Shown here in pieces: positions 49,856-61,879 of a stretch of 64,000 nucleotides of DNA. The notes below the pieces were generated by a model. That model ran no database searches and was not told the DNA's origin. It saw only the letters and a program-made list of their open reading frames with translations. Source of the DNA: Fasciolopsis buskii (taxonomy: Eukaryota > Platyhelminthes > Trematoda > Plagiorchiida > Fasciolidae). The translations under genes were made by a program, and so were the position numbers. The stretch covers positions 20,064-84,063 of the forward strand of contig LUCM01009923.1 in the NCBI GenBank assembly GCA_008360955.1, in the 5' to 3' direction. How positions within the stretch are numbered: the stretch's first letter is position 1; the number at the start of each line of letters is the position of its first letter.

Positions 49856-52800
49856 CCTGAAATGTAGTTAATTCCAACTCCTTCTGCTCAGTTTTCAGAC
49901 CTACGGGTGCCAAGGGCGAAAGTACATTCAACGGCCTCCCTTGTGTAATCTAGCACATAAGTATGTAGCTAACAGTAAAATTGCGATATTGCGTTCCTAT
50001 CCCGTCCCCCCAAGTATGAGGGAATTATTTCCATTACTTGCATGATGAATTATTGCACTGTATTTTGCACGAAACTGGACGCAGAAAAGCAGTCATTACA
50101 CAGTTTCCTATTACGTGTCGGAAATCAACAGCAATCTGCATTCACTATGTGCAAATTTGATCGTGCACCCATAATTGAGCCAAAAGTCACAGGAACTAGG
50201 CTCCTCTGGCTTTGGATAGTTTGGCTACAATGAACATTGCGTCGTATAGAACGCATCAGATGATGAATGAGTTGGGCCACAGGTTACTAATCACTGAGTT
50301 CAAATGCTACGTGTGGTTTATTTCCAGCGAAAAATTTGCAGTTGAACTGTAGGAACTTACCACCTCAGGGAATGGCTGACGTGTGACTGTTTATCACGGT
50401 CTCGCTGCCAGAATGCTTGTTAACAGGGAGGAAGCTGATAGGTATTTCATCCTCCATTTTTTCACGTTAGGTTTGGTGAGGATAGTGAGAGGTAAATTGT
50501 TTCGCTAGCTTATTCAATCTCAAACTTCTCATGTCTTTACTGTGTTGCTTTGTGGTTTCCATGACAATGTTACCCCGGTAATTAGATAGCAGGAAGCGCA
50601 CAATGAGGTCTTTTGGAGCCACTTTTGGTCCACACATTCATAGCACAATAGAAAAATTGCGGCAACAATGTTCTTCTTGTAAAAGAACTTTATGGAAATA
50701 CCTGCGTACAACTTACGTCAATGGTAATAACGATGATCAAGCGGAAACGTTAATCAGGATGTGCCCCAACATTTTATTCCTAGGAAACCGGAACGAATGA
50801 CAGGTTATTCTTATCGGAGTAAAACTCATCTGGTATGGGAAATCCGGAGGCTGTACACTGCTGGGCAAACTTTGACGGGTAAAACATGCATTTTAAGAAA
50901 CGTGCGTCTAAACACTTAAATAAGCTACCTATCTGACATATCGGCTGACTGATTTGAATGAACGTGAATAAATAGCAATTCATGTTGGGATTAGCTATAT
51001 CTAAATTTGTAAACAAGTGGGCATTAGGGTATCACAATCAACTGGCACATTTTTACGATCTCCTTAAGATCAAACATATCACTGTTGACAAGCGTGAACG
51101 CCTTTTCAATGCAAACCAATTTTTACAGCCATTCCCTAAGCTCCAATGCATTACCTCAAATCTTTCTACTCAAATAAGCTAAAGAGAACTATAAATATTG
51201 AAAAATAGATTTTAAGGTTTTAACTTGAAGGACGGTATGAAAAAGATTAAATTTGGATGCAAAATGCTGTACTCTACCGGCACTGCATCCAAATTTATTT
51301 GTGCTTCTCTCTCCAACGGCCATGTTTCTGAGACGTATGACAGGATCCACCTTACTAATGTTGCATGAAATAGACCTCAGGCGATAACTAGCTGTCAAAC
51401 GAAGGCCGCAGTTGTGTCAAACCGATGAATACCGATTCTTTGGTATCCGCAACAGTACCGTATCTGATGCAGAATCATGTCATCAGCTTCTCGTAGAATG
51501 TGTTACATTCAGGCAAACTGGGTTCGTTCTGGAACAAAATCATTTAGTGTTCGGATACCCATTTTCTTCTCTCAAGGGGTTAATCGATTTAATAAATTTG
51601 ACCTAGTTGTATTCCCAAAAGTATCTTTCTTCGTGATTTTCTGAGAAAGTGCACCAAACAGAAGGAAATAGTTTTGTCTGTGTTGGGACAGCTGACAGCT
51701 AATAGGGGTTTCGTGAATCATAGTGTGGTGTCTAGCAGGTTCCAAATCAAGTTTAGAGGGAATAAGCGACCAACTGAATTTTTCATCCTGTCTAGCCGTT
51801 TGCATCCTATCTCCATCTGTGAAAGTCCATCCTACCTGCAGCGTGATTAACAGATCGAGAAATCGAAATCTTCTGAGCTTGATCATAACATAAAATAAAA
51901 TGATGTCCTAAACGAGGAATGTTTGCAGCAATTCAGAATAGGGTCAGGCGCCTATTTTTCGGAAACAGAGATCATTGACTTGCGAAGTTCGGCTCACTGC
52001 AATTAGGAAAACGACTTGCTTTATTGCTAGGGCATTTGTATTAGATACGTATTTCGGATCTATATTTTGTTAAGTGATACCTCGCTTGTGTCATTCATAT
52101 TGGTGATCTTCAGTGTTTGTGGTTTGTTATAATCGTCCAGGACTAACGGTTATTGAAAGGCAATGCAACACTTCACGTTTTATGAACAAATAGCCTTTAG
52201 GTAACAAATGTTTAGATTATCAAATGATATTTCTCCAAAATTATTTTTCGAGCCTCATTTCAAATAACCTGGCACCAGAAATTTAAGTATGGAAATTCAC
52301 CCGAACCCTAGGCAAGGTAAGCAGTATTTAATTAAATCTCCAGTGAACCTTTTATATAGGCGCTCCTCTAACTTAGTGGAGGTTCAAGGGCAATAACTTC
52401 AGGTAGACAACCTCCCTTTTTCATTATTTTTACGTCATATCTACGAAAAGCGCATTTCTGTGGCCAATGACATGATGATAGGTTTAGTCACGAATTTTAT
52501 ATGAAGACATTTCCGAGTTCAGATTTCAGTTTGGAAACGCAGATGAATTTCGTAAGACAATGTTCCGAACCCATTTTATTCATATTTTAGACCACAGGAC
52601 AGGTTTTCCCCAACAGAAGCAAATGAGAGTAACATTTTGAAGTCAAAATAAATTGTAGTTTCTGCACATTATTCGGTGGACAATTCAAAACTCCCAATCA
52701 TTGCTGGCCATGAAAGCCATGAAGTACATGAGATATGAAATAAAATTCCGAAAACATTACACAGGTTAGATTCAAACGGCAGTAACAAAATAGCACAACG

Positions 52801-52980
52801 CAATCTGATCTGATGAGCATTTAATGATGTTAGTTTACGGAATCCAGCATCAATAAAAATCATTATGCTATTCGCATGGTGTGCTGTACTCGCACAGCAG
52901 ATATGGAAATAAGTGCTGCTGGAAGGTGATATCATCCGTTGCAAGGTTATTTTAAAGAGCAAAATTGCGTCCGATGGTTT
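49856..52980. other. Unassigned stretch
   Basis: Several short open frames look plausible by composition, for example 51412-51606 plus and the overlapping region near 51250-51380, which is open on both strands. None has a strong acceptor-donor pair or a known motif. Confidence 0.35.
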
Positions 52981-52989
52981 CTGACCAGC

Positions 52990-53285
52990 TTAGAAATATA
53001 AGGGCACTGATGGGGCACTGTTGTCTCAGTGGTTTATAGAAGTCTATCTGGACAGGTTGTCTCTGGATAAAGAACGACGGTGAAGTCGACCATTCGGAGA
53101 TTACGAAGGGAGGCAGAAATGTCATGGCACACAAGATAACTGAGGATGATGCTCAGGTGGCCGCAGCACTTAAGAGTGCCACTGGAATTTCTTCAGGTTC
53201 CATTTGCATCACTTTGCATGAGAACCTCAGTCTGAAAAGAACCAGTGTACGTTGGATGCCCATAACTACTAGCGTAAATTTTTCC
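52990..53285 (+). pseudogene. Mariner-type transposase N-terminal fossil
   Basis: One frame reads ITEDDAQVAAALKSATGISS, then GSICITLHENLSLKRTSVRWMP at 53133-53269. This matches the second helix-turn-helix of mariner-family transposases: a Gly-Ile-Ser-xx-Ser-(Ile/Val) turn, Leu-His-(Glu/Asp)-xx-Leu, and the (Ala/Val)-Arg-Trp-(Val/Met)-Pro end. Just upstream, in another frame, WFIEVYLDRLSLDKERR followed by SRPF resembles the family's Gly-Arg-x-Ser-x-x-Asp-(Asp/Glu)-x-Arg-(Ser)-Gly-Arg-Pro linker. A frameshift and an in-frame TGA separate the two. Nothing of the DDD catalytic domain could be read downstream, and no terminal inverted repeats were found. It is a dead fragment. Confidence 0.5.
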
Positions 53286-53924
53286 TTTTCGAGATAGTCA
53301 GGTAGCAAATAAACCAAGCATAATCACTAGCAGCGATATACTAGTTATCAAGATGGGACAACTTTGTGTTACCAACGTATTATGAAATACCAAGCAAATA
53401 GGAATTTGCACAGTAAAAGCCTAGCCACTTATATGCTTTGCTCATTACAGAACATACCGACGATGTAAAAGCCACGAGAAGCTTTACCAATGAAAAAAAT
53501 ATTGGTTATCAGACTCTAGTAACTGATACCTCAAAACGTCATGCGTTTCATGTTACGATTCAGGCATTAACTTTGAATTAATCAAGAACGAAGTCACATA
53601 ATGAAATAAAATCTCAGCTTAAACCCGTGTCGTTGCAGTACATAAGTTGATTGCCTCTCCAGGATGCGCCACTTGAAGCAGAATGGACGGAAGGTCGCAC
53701 AACTTTGCATTGAGTTTAGCGTAGCATTAATCAGAATGAACAGAATCGAAAATAATTATGTATTTCTCGTGGTTAAAATAAATTTCAAGAATCAGTCAAT
53801 AAAATAGGCATATCATCAAAATGGTATTCAGCTAAAACGGTGTGTTGGTTGGTAGAAACGAGTAGATTCTGCGTAGGTATTTGCACAGAATTCTGGATTC
53901 ATGCAACTAGTGAGCCTTTTCCAG

Positions 53925-54186
53925 CCAGAGGCAATTTGGCGGCGAAAGGATTTTTGTGCACTGTTTCGTCTCTCGTCCCGATCAGCTTAGACTTACTCTC
54001 AGATGCCCATAGATCAGAAGTACTCACACTTCGACAAAAACTACAAAAGTCTGCCGGGAAAATTGCTCCGGATAGTCTCACAAGAGATAGCTTTTACAAA
54101 TTATTTGCGGTGGATATAAACAATTCCCTTAATGAAATAAACATTCTGGATGACTCACGTTCAGCTGGAGCAACAAATATTCGAAG
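53925..54186 (+). CDS. Candidate internal exon, unknown product
   Basis: After the acceptor GAGCCTTTTCCAG (ending 53924) come two bases, 86 open codons and two more bases, up to a near-ideal donor CGAAG|GTATGT (GT at 54187). The product is well balanced and helical: AKGFLCTVSSLVPISLDLL, then LRQKLQKSAGKIAPDSLTRD, then SFYKLFAVDINNSLNEINIL. The frame stays open for 150 codons overall (53777-54229). Base composition is slightly richer in G+C than the neighbourhood. It starts in the phase left by the exon candidate at 14016-14148, but linking them over 40 kb would be speculation. No domain is recognised. Of the exon candidates this has the best length and donor. Confidence 0.32.
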
Positions 54187-54199
54187 GTATGTTCCAGCG

Positions 54200-57100
54200 G
54201 AATTTCAGCAAACGTTTCATCCCGGTTGAATTGAAGAACAAACAAAAGTAGGTGATAAAGTTTCTTATATAACCATTATGTCTAATTGTTTTGTACGGTA
54301 TTTGGTCGATAAAGTGCCAGTTTATAGCCTAGTTCATAGTGAAATTTTCTGCCGGAAAACCTATTATTGTCCGGACAATAACAACCAAAATACTGTGTTA
54401 ACTAAAACTTTAAATCGTTAACAGTATTTCACTCTGTCAGTTAAGCTGTTTTCTGGTCAGCTCAGATGTTGGAATCGCCTAGTCTGCAACTGCTAGTAGC
54501 ATCATTTGACGGAGGTTTGTGACCGGTCTATATCTTGCGATATCATCGATTGGTTTTCTTTTAAGTGACAGCCTTGGGTTTGGACAGAGCAAACACGGTT
54601 GTATAGTGATACCGTTTATCCAGTTCTTTTCAATCAAATGCGTGCAAGCACATGCTCGGAGGAAGGCCAAGTGGCAGATCCTCAGTGTGAAAACTGGTAG
54701 AGTAAAATTTAATGAGATCTCTGGTTCGGAACTATTCAGGTTATTTGTACAACACGGTTATCTATGTAGCTCCCAGGGTGGTCGTGAACAGCTAACACTC
54801 AGATCTTATAAATCCAGTAGATTGTGTGACGTGTCTGTTCCTTATGGTTAGTAATCTTGTTAGTCGATTTATAAACGATTTGGTTTCGTTTATTCTGTCC
54901 CAGTAAAGGCGACGAGGTTTTTTAGTCGGAGGTGATTTCTCAGAGAAAATGTATTTGACAATCGGCTCCCTTGCCCTAAAAATACCAACACATGAGAAGA
55001 TGCAAATTCAGTTGCGAACTTTTGGACTACCCAGTGATCAAATTTGAAGTTCATTTTACATAGTGTACGAAAAGTCAGACACAGAAGAGGCGATTAGTTC
55101 ATGTGTCAAGTTTACGATTACTTCAGCGGCGAAAGTTACAGACTTCACTTATCCCGCAATAATTAGTGGAATTGATGAGAATCTCTTTACGGTTGGGACC
55201 AACTCCCACTGAGTGTAAAATTACCCTTTCGAAAATCTGCTCAGTTTGAACGGGTCACAAACAGGCAAACGTTGGTGCATGTGACCCAGGATAGAGGCGT
55301 TCGATTTTCTTCATAAATGCAGACACAACACTGGCTTGCAAATGATTCGCCATGCAGCTTTAAAACCAAACTCATCACTGGAATGCAAACACAAGACAAA
55401 TTTCCGTGACTAGTAAGAGCTCTTAACGGTTGATTCTTGTCCATCTGTGCCCTGCAAGACCTAGTGAAATATAAGGGAACAATGGCAGTTACTTGCGATG
55501 TTAAATGTACTGTCAAGATTCAATCCAGTTAGTCGAATAGATAAAAAGTTCGACTTACAACTGTTCGTCTTAGTTTCCGGTGTAGCGGAATGTAGATGCA
55601 CAGTTGGTGAGTCCTGTTCATTGTTTAAATAGTCTATCACCAATGAGCAGGGCTTTTGTGCCACATGAAAAATCAGTTAGAATTCACGCTAAATCGTCTG
55701 CTACCTTAAACAATATTAATTCTTATCATCTTTAGTTGCTATCACATTTCACTTTATATTGTTGCATTTTTACATGAATTAAGGTGTATATCAAGTTAAT
55801 TCCTTCTGTAAGGTTATTTTAGGCCGCTTACCTTTGCTTGTACCAGCAACTGATGAGAAAACAGTTAACACAGCATTCTCCTATACTAATATAATATCCA
55901 CCGGTTCAGTGTTGCTCCTATACACCACACTGTGATCTACTTCAGTGATTTAGACCTTCACACAGGCTCCACAAAAGATAAACGGAAATGCCATCAGAGA
56001 TTCGAACATCGTAACTTTTACACTAGCGAAATTTGAACTACAAATAACCTATAGAGTGGATCTACTGGGGCTAACCACTCTCAAGTTGATAAACGGAGTT
56101 CGAGTTTTGGACAAGTGCTAGTTTTCTTGGATCTTTGATGAAACAACATTTTGGGCAATTTTCAAATGATGCAATTCTCACAGTAAATGTCAGAAAAACG
56201 TTGTCTCAAACTGTTGAATAAACATGAACTTGAAGCTGAAGGAACTTAAATCCTATTTTTACTAAACTGAGTTGGTAGGTGAATTCAGTGAGAATTGGAA
56301 TCCTCTGTTAATGGAGTTGCGTTAAAACATTAGAAATCGTGAAACGCGGGAAGACGAGTAATTAGGTCTTCAGGGGCTAAATCCAATCACGTTATCCATT
56401 CATTTAGTTTACATCGGCGAGCATATAACCATCAACCTCGTTTAATCACCCGTCAGTGTAGAGAAGTATCCTTGTCTACGAAAATTGTTCTCATGTCCTT
56501 ATGAGTTCAGTCTTTGTTGGCAACGATTTTTGGTGTATCTTGACGGAGACGACATAACTGACATTCTAAACACGAGCGTAAACGTTTGTCTTGAGAAATC
56601 TGCTGGATCACTTAACTGTTTCCTAAATGAATCACCACCATACTAATTAAATGGTGATGTAGAAGGCAAAGTGTACGGTGCTTGACACCTGTCCTTTCTT
56701 CGGGTCACTCCGAAATGATCCTTTATTTGCTCCACAACAAGAGAAGGTCATTGGGATAGTTTGTAACCATTTTGAAATATTTGTGGTAATTTTCCCATAG
56801 GCGTTGGCAGCTAAATATCTTAACTTCAAAATTATCGGGCCAAATGAGATTATTGAACCATTTTGTTTACTGCAGTGATAAACGATTCGATAAATCTTCT
56901 TTAAACTTAGTGTTATAACGTGCAATAAGTTTTCGTGATTTCGTATCTATTTATGTTAAAAAGGTAGTTGTGATGACCGTGGTAAGCATCGAATTGTGAT
57001 GTGACGAAATAGTCTCGGGTTCATCGTATCGATCGAAGCTTTCAATTTCACCACTCAAACAACAGAGTAGGCAGCAGAGACAAAACACGTCACCCAGTTG

Positions 57101-59600
57101 CAACATCGCTCAGCTATTCACGGACACTTCTCCGGGTGAAATGAAACTTTACGGTAAATGTTCCCCAATCCAAGGTGGGTCGTGACTTCGTCGCATTGAT
57201 AACTGTCAGGTGTACTGGCCGTCTGTCAGACCACAATAAAACGGTTCGGATTAGACAACCGCTGGTCGTATCGATGGTGGACGATAACATTTCATCTGTA
57301 TTCTAACTTTGGTAATTAGCATGAAAAACTCGTTGGTGTCCGCCTCGTTACCACTGGTGACTTGCCTTTTTATTTTCATCTCACTCAATATTCCGGAGTC
57401 CGAACTGGATGTCTACCTTAGCCCATGAAAATTTTCAGCTAAAATCCGCTTCCCATACCCATGTCCAGGTATCATATGAAATTCCTTCTAATGTGTATAC
57501 GTGCACAACAATATGCTGTATCTCTGATTATATTTGGTTTGGATAAATATAAAAACTCAGTTCGTATCCAAGTAAGAACGTTCCGGAAACGCTTAATTTC
57601 TCCTGTTATCACTCCTTTCTGCAATTACACATTTGCTCCTTACTTCATTCGATTGTTCCTATGCATGCTTCAGATAAATAAAAAATACAGCAGTCACGCC
57701 GAAGAACCCGTGCGGGAAAATGAAACAAAATGAACAAGAAACGGTAGAGAAGAATTTGAAAGAACATTTTGGGTAATTATCAGATGTGACAAGATTGCTG
57801 CAATCAGAACACAAAGTTTTATATATTGTGGCAAAGAGACAAATGAAAGTAACAGATCGATAATTTACTTGTTAACAGTCAAAACCGTATTCATTACATT
57901 ATTCTGAAAAAAGACTTGTCAATCACCGTTTTCGCTGATAAATAAGGCAAACCAATCTACTGATCATAACACGCACCATCACAAGTTCAACAAAACTTCA
58001 GCTGTCTACTAATGCGCTGCGTGTGGTTAGCATTCCTCTGAAAATGAATCTTGATCGACCTGGTTGCTTTAATGCTTAATTATAACCAGAAGAACGCTTT
58101 CTTCAACTTCATCGGCTGAGATGGCGAAGGCAGTTATTGATCAAACCGAAAACATCATTCGCACAATCAAGTGTTCGATGATGCAGCAAACTACCTAGTG
58201 AACCATGACTTTTTAACGGAGGTAAATAAAGATTACAAATTATCCTAATGATCCCACCACCCAGCTTTTTAGTTGCCTTATGCAGATGTTTTGAAGGTTA
58301 ATAATATTCTGCTCTACCTATTCAATTTTGTGCGTAGACTTCGACAATGTAGTATTAAGTTGGAAGTAATTGAATTTTGGTTCTCATGGGAATATGGGAA
58401 AGCGCCATAACGAATGGCTCAAATATTAGTTGAAATTCTAGAGTTTGGTGTCTTTAAAGGAGCGAATAACTGTGAGCTCGCTTATTAGCATTTGTTGCAA
58501 AAACTCACAGATATTTTCAGATCAGGCAGCAGAGTTACTTAGTTGTGATGCACCAAACGGCCCAATGCAGACGTTAAGTTGTGCGTCTACGAATTATGAC
58601 GGCTTAGAACTCAACCAAAAGTCAGCTGACTGACCCAGTTTTCGAAAGTTTGGTATAGCATAATGATATTTTGTCGCATGATTTCATTATGCGGGTAATG
58701 AGGAGACATTTTACAAATAATGTTAGTTAATGCAGACGGAAAGCGCTTATAAATTTGTTTGCCTCGGTGAAGGAATCAGAAAGGCTTATTCATTGTCATG
58801 TAACCCACATAGTTTCAGTTTCTAAATTTAAGATCCCAAGTCTTCATAAATCACGGAAAGTTGTCCACGTTATCCGACTTGTCCTTGTGGTTAGGACTAG
58901 AGTGAACTTTTTAGTTCAAGCAGTTTGCCATCTTGCCTTAAAATTATGGTGAAGTATCTCGCTGTGGATCATATCCACAGAGTTATTGCTATAAGATGAA
59001 TTCCTTCGTTTTGCCAAAAAAAATATTCTTCCCAGTCGCCAGATATTGTTACTCTCCCCTCTCCCCACTTAAGACGATGTCCGAATCTTTCATCTAAAAG
59101 TTACAAATTTTAGTGTTTGAAAGGATTTTCAACCGAAATTTTCTAAAGGACTCAATACAGCTTACTTTGTGACGCAAAGGTACGTGAGGCACAAGGGGAT
59201 TATGAACTGGGGGAACCAAATTACATTCATTTTAAGAATTACCAATCAGATGGGTTTTTCATTTAGAACTGTTAGCTGCATGTTAATTAGAAACTCGCAA
59301 AAATGAACGAAAAACATGATAAATCGTGGTACACGAAAGGGCTGAACATCGTGCCCCAAAAACAGTTTACTACCGTCATTCCTTATTTCAGTGATATGGG
59401 AACTGTTGTAGGTAATGTGTAGAATTAACATGGTCTTCTTTATTTTAATTTTATTGAAGTTTTTAATTCCTCACAAGTAAAACCGTTAGTTTCAGCGGTC
59501 AGTCGTTTCGCAAAGCCCACTGAGCGTGGAAACAATCCCCGTAGTCGTTAGACCTCATTATGTTTTGCTCCAAAATAGATCATTATGGTAAACTGAAGAA
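54200..59600. other. Unassigned stretch
   Basis: No gene is recognised. It includes an 18-bp perfect palindrome at 54364-54381 and a GC-elevated, frame-poor block near 57060-57300 that may be an element remnant. Frames such as 54519-54851 plus have no supporting features. Confidence 0.35.
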
Positions 59601-59639
59601 CATTGAGGTCAACAACCTTACTTAAAAATACTAGTCAAC

Positions 59640-60194
59640 ATGCATGCAACTGCAGTCCAATTGTTCATGAAAGTAAGTGTACCGCATTTTCCAACCAACC
59701 AACTCAAGCAAAAGCATTCCTGTAAATTTCTCGTTTGCTATTGTCGGTCAGCATTATCGACACAAAATGCAGATAACTCTGGAAAACGACAGAAACTAAA
59801 CTTTAACAAGCAGCGACAACAGGAACAGAAAATAAAACACGCATTAGTAACACAATTTAAAGGAATTTTCTATGGTATCTTAGGCACATTTTTAAAGCAG
59901 AATGGGTATCAGAAATCAGCATCTCACAGTCACAAATCTAACACTATCTGGGTGGAAGTGAAAAAACCAGTGGTAGACACAGTTTGCGGATCGCAGATGA
60001 GTTCAACTCGGCTGGCAGGTACTGCAATGTTATTCTTAATTTTCGCACCTCCTCTGAACCATTTCATGAAACCGATATGGTTGCAAGTGGATCATGCATT
60101 TTGTGTGGTGCTTTACCAAATTCAAAATAGGAATATTAGATCCTGCGAATTCCATAGCAAAACATCTCAGGAGGAAGTGTCGCACTTGACATGA
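59640..60194 (+). CDS. Longest ATG-started open frame of the window, product unknown
   Basis: ATG at 59640 opens 184 codons to a TGA. For this base composition, a frame this long is expected well under once in the window by chance, which is the only reason to list it. The product begins MHATAVQLFMKVSVPHFP and has a Lys/Gln-rich middle (NFNKQRQQEQKIKHALVTQF). It has a hydrophobic patch (TAMLFLIFAPPLNHF) that is too short and too polar at its edges for a confident membrane segment. No signal peptide, repeat or known domain is seen. Codon use is AT-rich like the surroundings, so a chance frame remains likely. Confidence 0.15.
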   Translation: MHATAVQLFMKVSVPHFPTNQLKQKHSCKFLVCYCRSALSTQNADNSGKRQKLNFNKQRQQEQKIKHALVTQFKGIFYGILGTFLKQNGYQKSASHSHKSNTIWVEVKKPVVDTVCGSQMSSTRLAGTAMLFLIFAPPLNHFMKPIWLQVDHAFCVVLYQIQNRNIRSCEFHSKTSQEEVSHLT

Positions 60195-60249
60195 ATGCAA
60201 ATTATCTTGAAGCTGAACAGCACAAGATGATGTCAGTCACCTTACTGTA

Positions 60250-61720
60250 GACAACTTTTCTGGCTTCTGTCCTTAATGTCATTTACCCCGTGGCAAAAGT
60301 GCCTGCTGTTTTTAGAACTACTATGATACTAAAACCTCTCGCAAAACAACCACTACGGCGCGATGCCTAATCCAAACGTCTACCGAATTCAACTTGGATG
60401 CTTGAACCTCAAAAGTACAGAATGGAATGCTGTTTTTGTCCACTAATAACGAAGCATCTCATCACCTTTGAAAAAAAGTAGAAAATAACTTTTCGAAATG
60501 TAGTATCCAATCAAATTTACATATTTCAGGCCATCAATAACCTCAACTATGTGAGTGAAGAAATTGGGCCTACCGAATGAGCACCTTCAACAGTGTAAGT
60601 TCCACAGTAACACGGAGTACACTGTTATGCTTAAGCACTTCCCACTAACTGTCATAACTATGATCTATGGGGATTAAGTGGACATGTTCCTAGATAATCT
60701 ATACCTCGGTTCTATTGCATCATCCACTTTTAGCAATCAAAAGACTGCTTTTCAGCGGTAAAAAGTATTTTGCTCCTTAGAATACAGTATTAACGAAAGT
60801 TAAAACAACTTACAAAGATTGATTGTTATTTAGCAAATTTTAACCCCCACTTTAACCGTGACAAGATTGTTTTGCACTCATATTCGACCGAGGTGGTATT
60901 TTGCAACCCAGTTTTCTCTGATTATGTTTGCATCCTTTAACTTTCATAGATATTAGTGACATTTCACGTAAGTCTTAATTATAATTTCTCAGAACGATAT
61001 TATTTTTAGAGTTTCCTTGAGGAAAGAGTAGGTCATCATGCAAAGGGTATCCCATTCACCACTGAAGATAGCAGAAGAATGACGTAGTTATTCAGTGTTT
61101 GTTCCAACAAAGAGTGGAAACCAAGAAATCTGTCGTCTCTTGGATATCGCGACATATAAACTGACTAAATTACTTGGAAAAATCCTCTTTTCATCAGCGG
61201 GGCAGAAAACAATTGGCAAACTGTCGACTTCCTAGTCATCAGAATTGGCATATCTCACGACTGATTTCAAGCGTCTAGCATTTCGCAAGGTTTATCGAGT
61301 TTTCAATGCATTTCGAAAGGAACTAAATTTCAATGATTTCAATCTTTTCCAAACTATTGGTAAAACGCATGTTAAGCATGGATTTTCCATAATAAAGATT
61401 CTCATTGACAGTGTTTTTAATTTCGTTTGCCTTCCTTCCATTTTTGAAATCTCAAGTCTCCCTTTGCAAACGGTATAAATGATGCCACTAAAGACGACTA
61501 ACAACAAAATTCACTGGTCATTTTGTGCACCTGTTATCTTCAGTTTACACCCTATTTTTAGTGTGAACCTATTGCACCTAGCTACCGAAAATTTCTCCAT
61601 TCAAAATCGAAGTTCGGAACCAGATTAGAAAATTACTTGCCATCAATCGCTCTTGGACAGGTGGTGAGTTGGATTTATTCATTTTTTCTTAAAAGTAACT
61701 CATTTTGTCAGAGTAAAATT
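60250..61720. other. Unassigned stretch
   Basis: Nothing recognisable. The frame at 61245-61478 plus (VYRVFNAFRKELNFNDFN) overlaps an equally open minus frame and has no splice support. Confidence 0.35.
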
Positions 61721-61727
61721 CCGTTTC

Positions 61728-61876
61728 AAATGATGTAAGGAGTGCATAGAAAAATCGATGCGCCATGTATTGGTTTTAATTGTGAATGATATAATGTTCA
61801 TAACACAGCGTTGTTGGTAGATGCAATGCGCCAACGTTTCGACTAACGTGGATAGTCTTTCTCAAGGCAAGCTTTA
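61728..61876 (+). mobile_element. Penelope-like repeat copy, forward orientation
   Basis: It aligns end to end with 19283-19434: AAATGATGTAAGGAGTGCAT at the start, GCGCCATGTATTGG, then CAGCGTTGTTGGTAGATG, CGCCAACGTTTCGACTA and CTTTCTCAAGGCAAGCTTTA at the end. The central stem has lost pairing (GACTAACGTGGATAGTC) and there is no inverted head. Flanks differ from those of the other copies on both sides. Confidence 0.65.
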
Positions 61877-61879
61877 GAG

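Noticed and set aside
49551..49931. 126-codon minus-strand frame
   Set aside because: It reads straight through the dispersed repeat copy at 49704-49852, so it is not a conserved gene.
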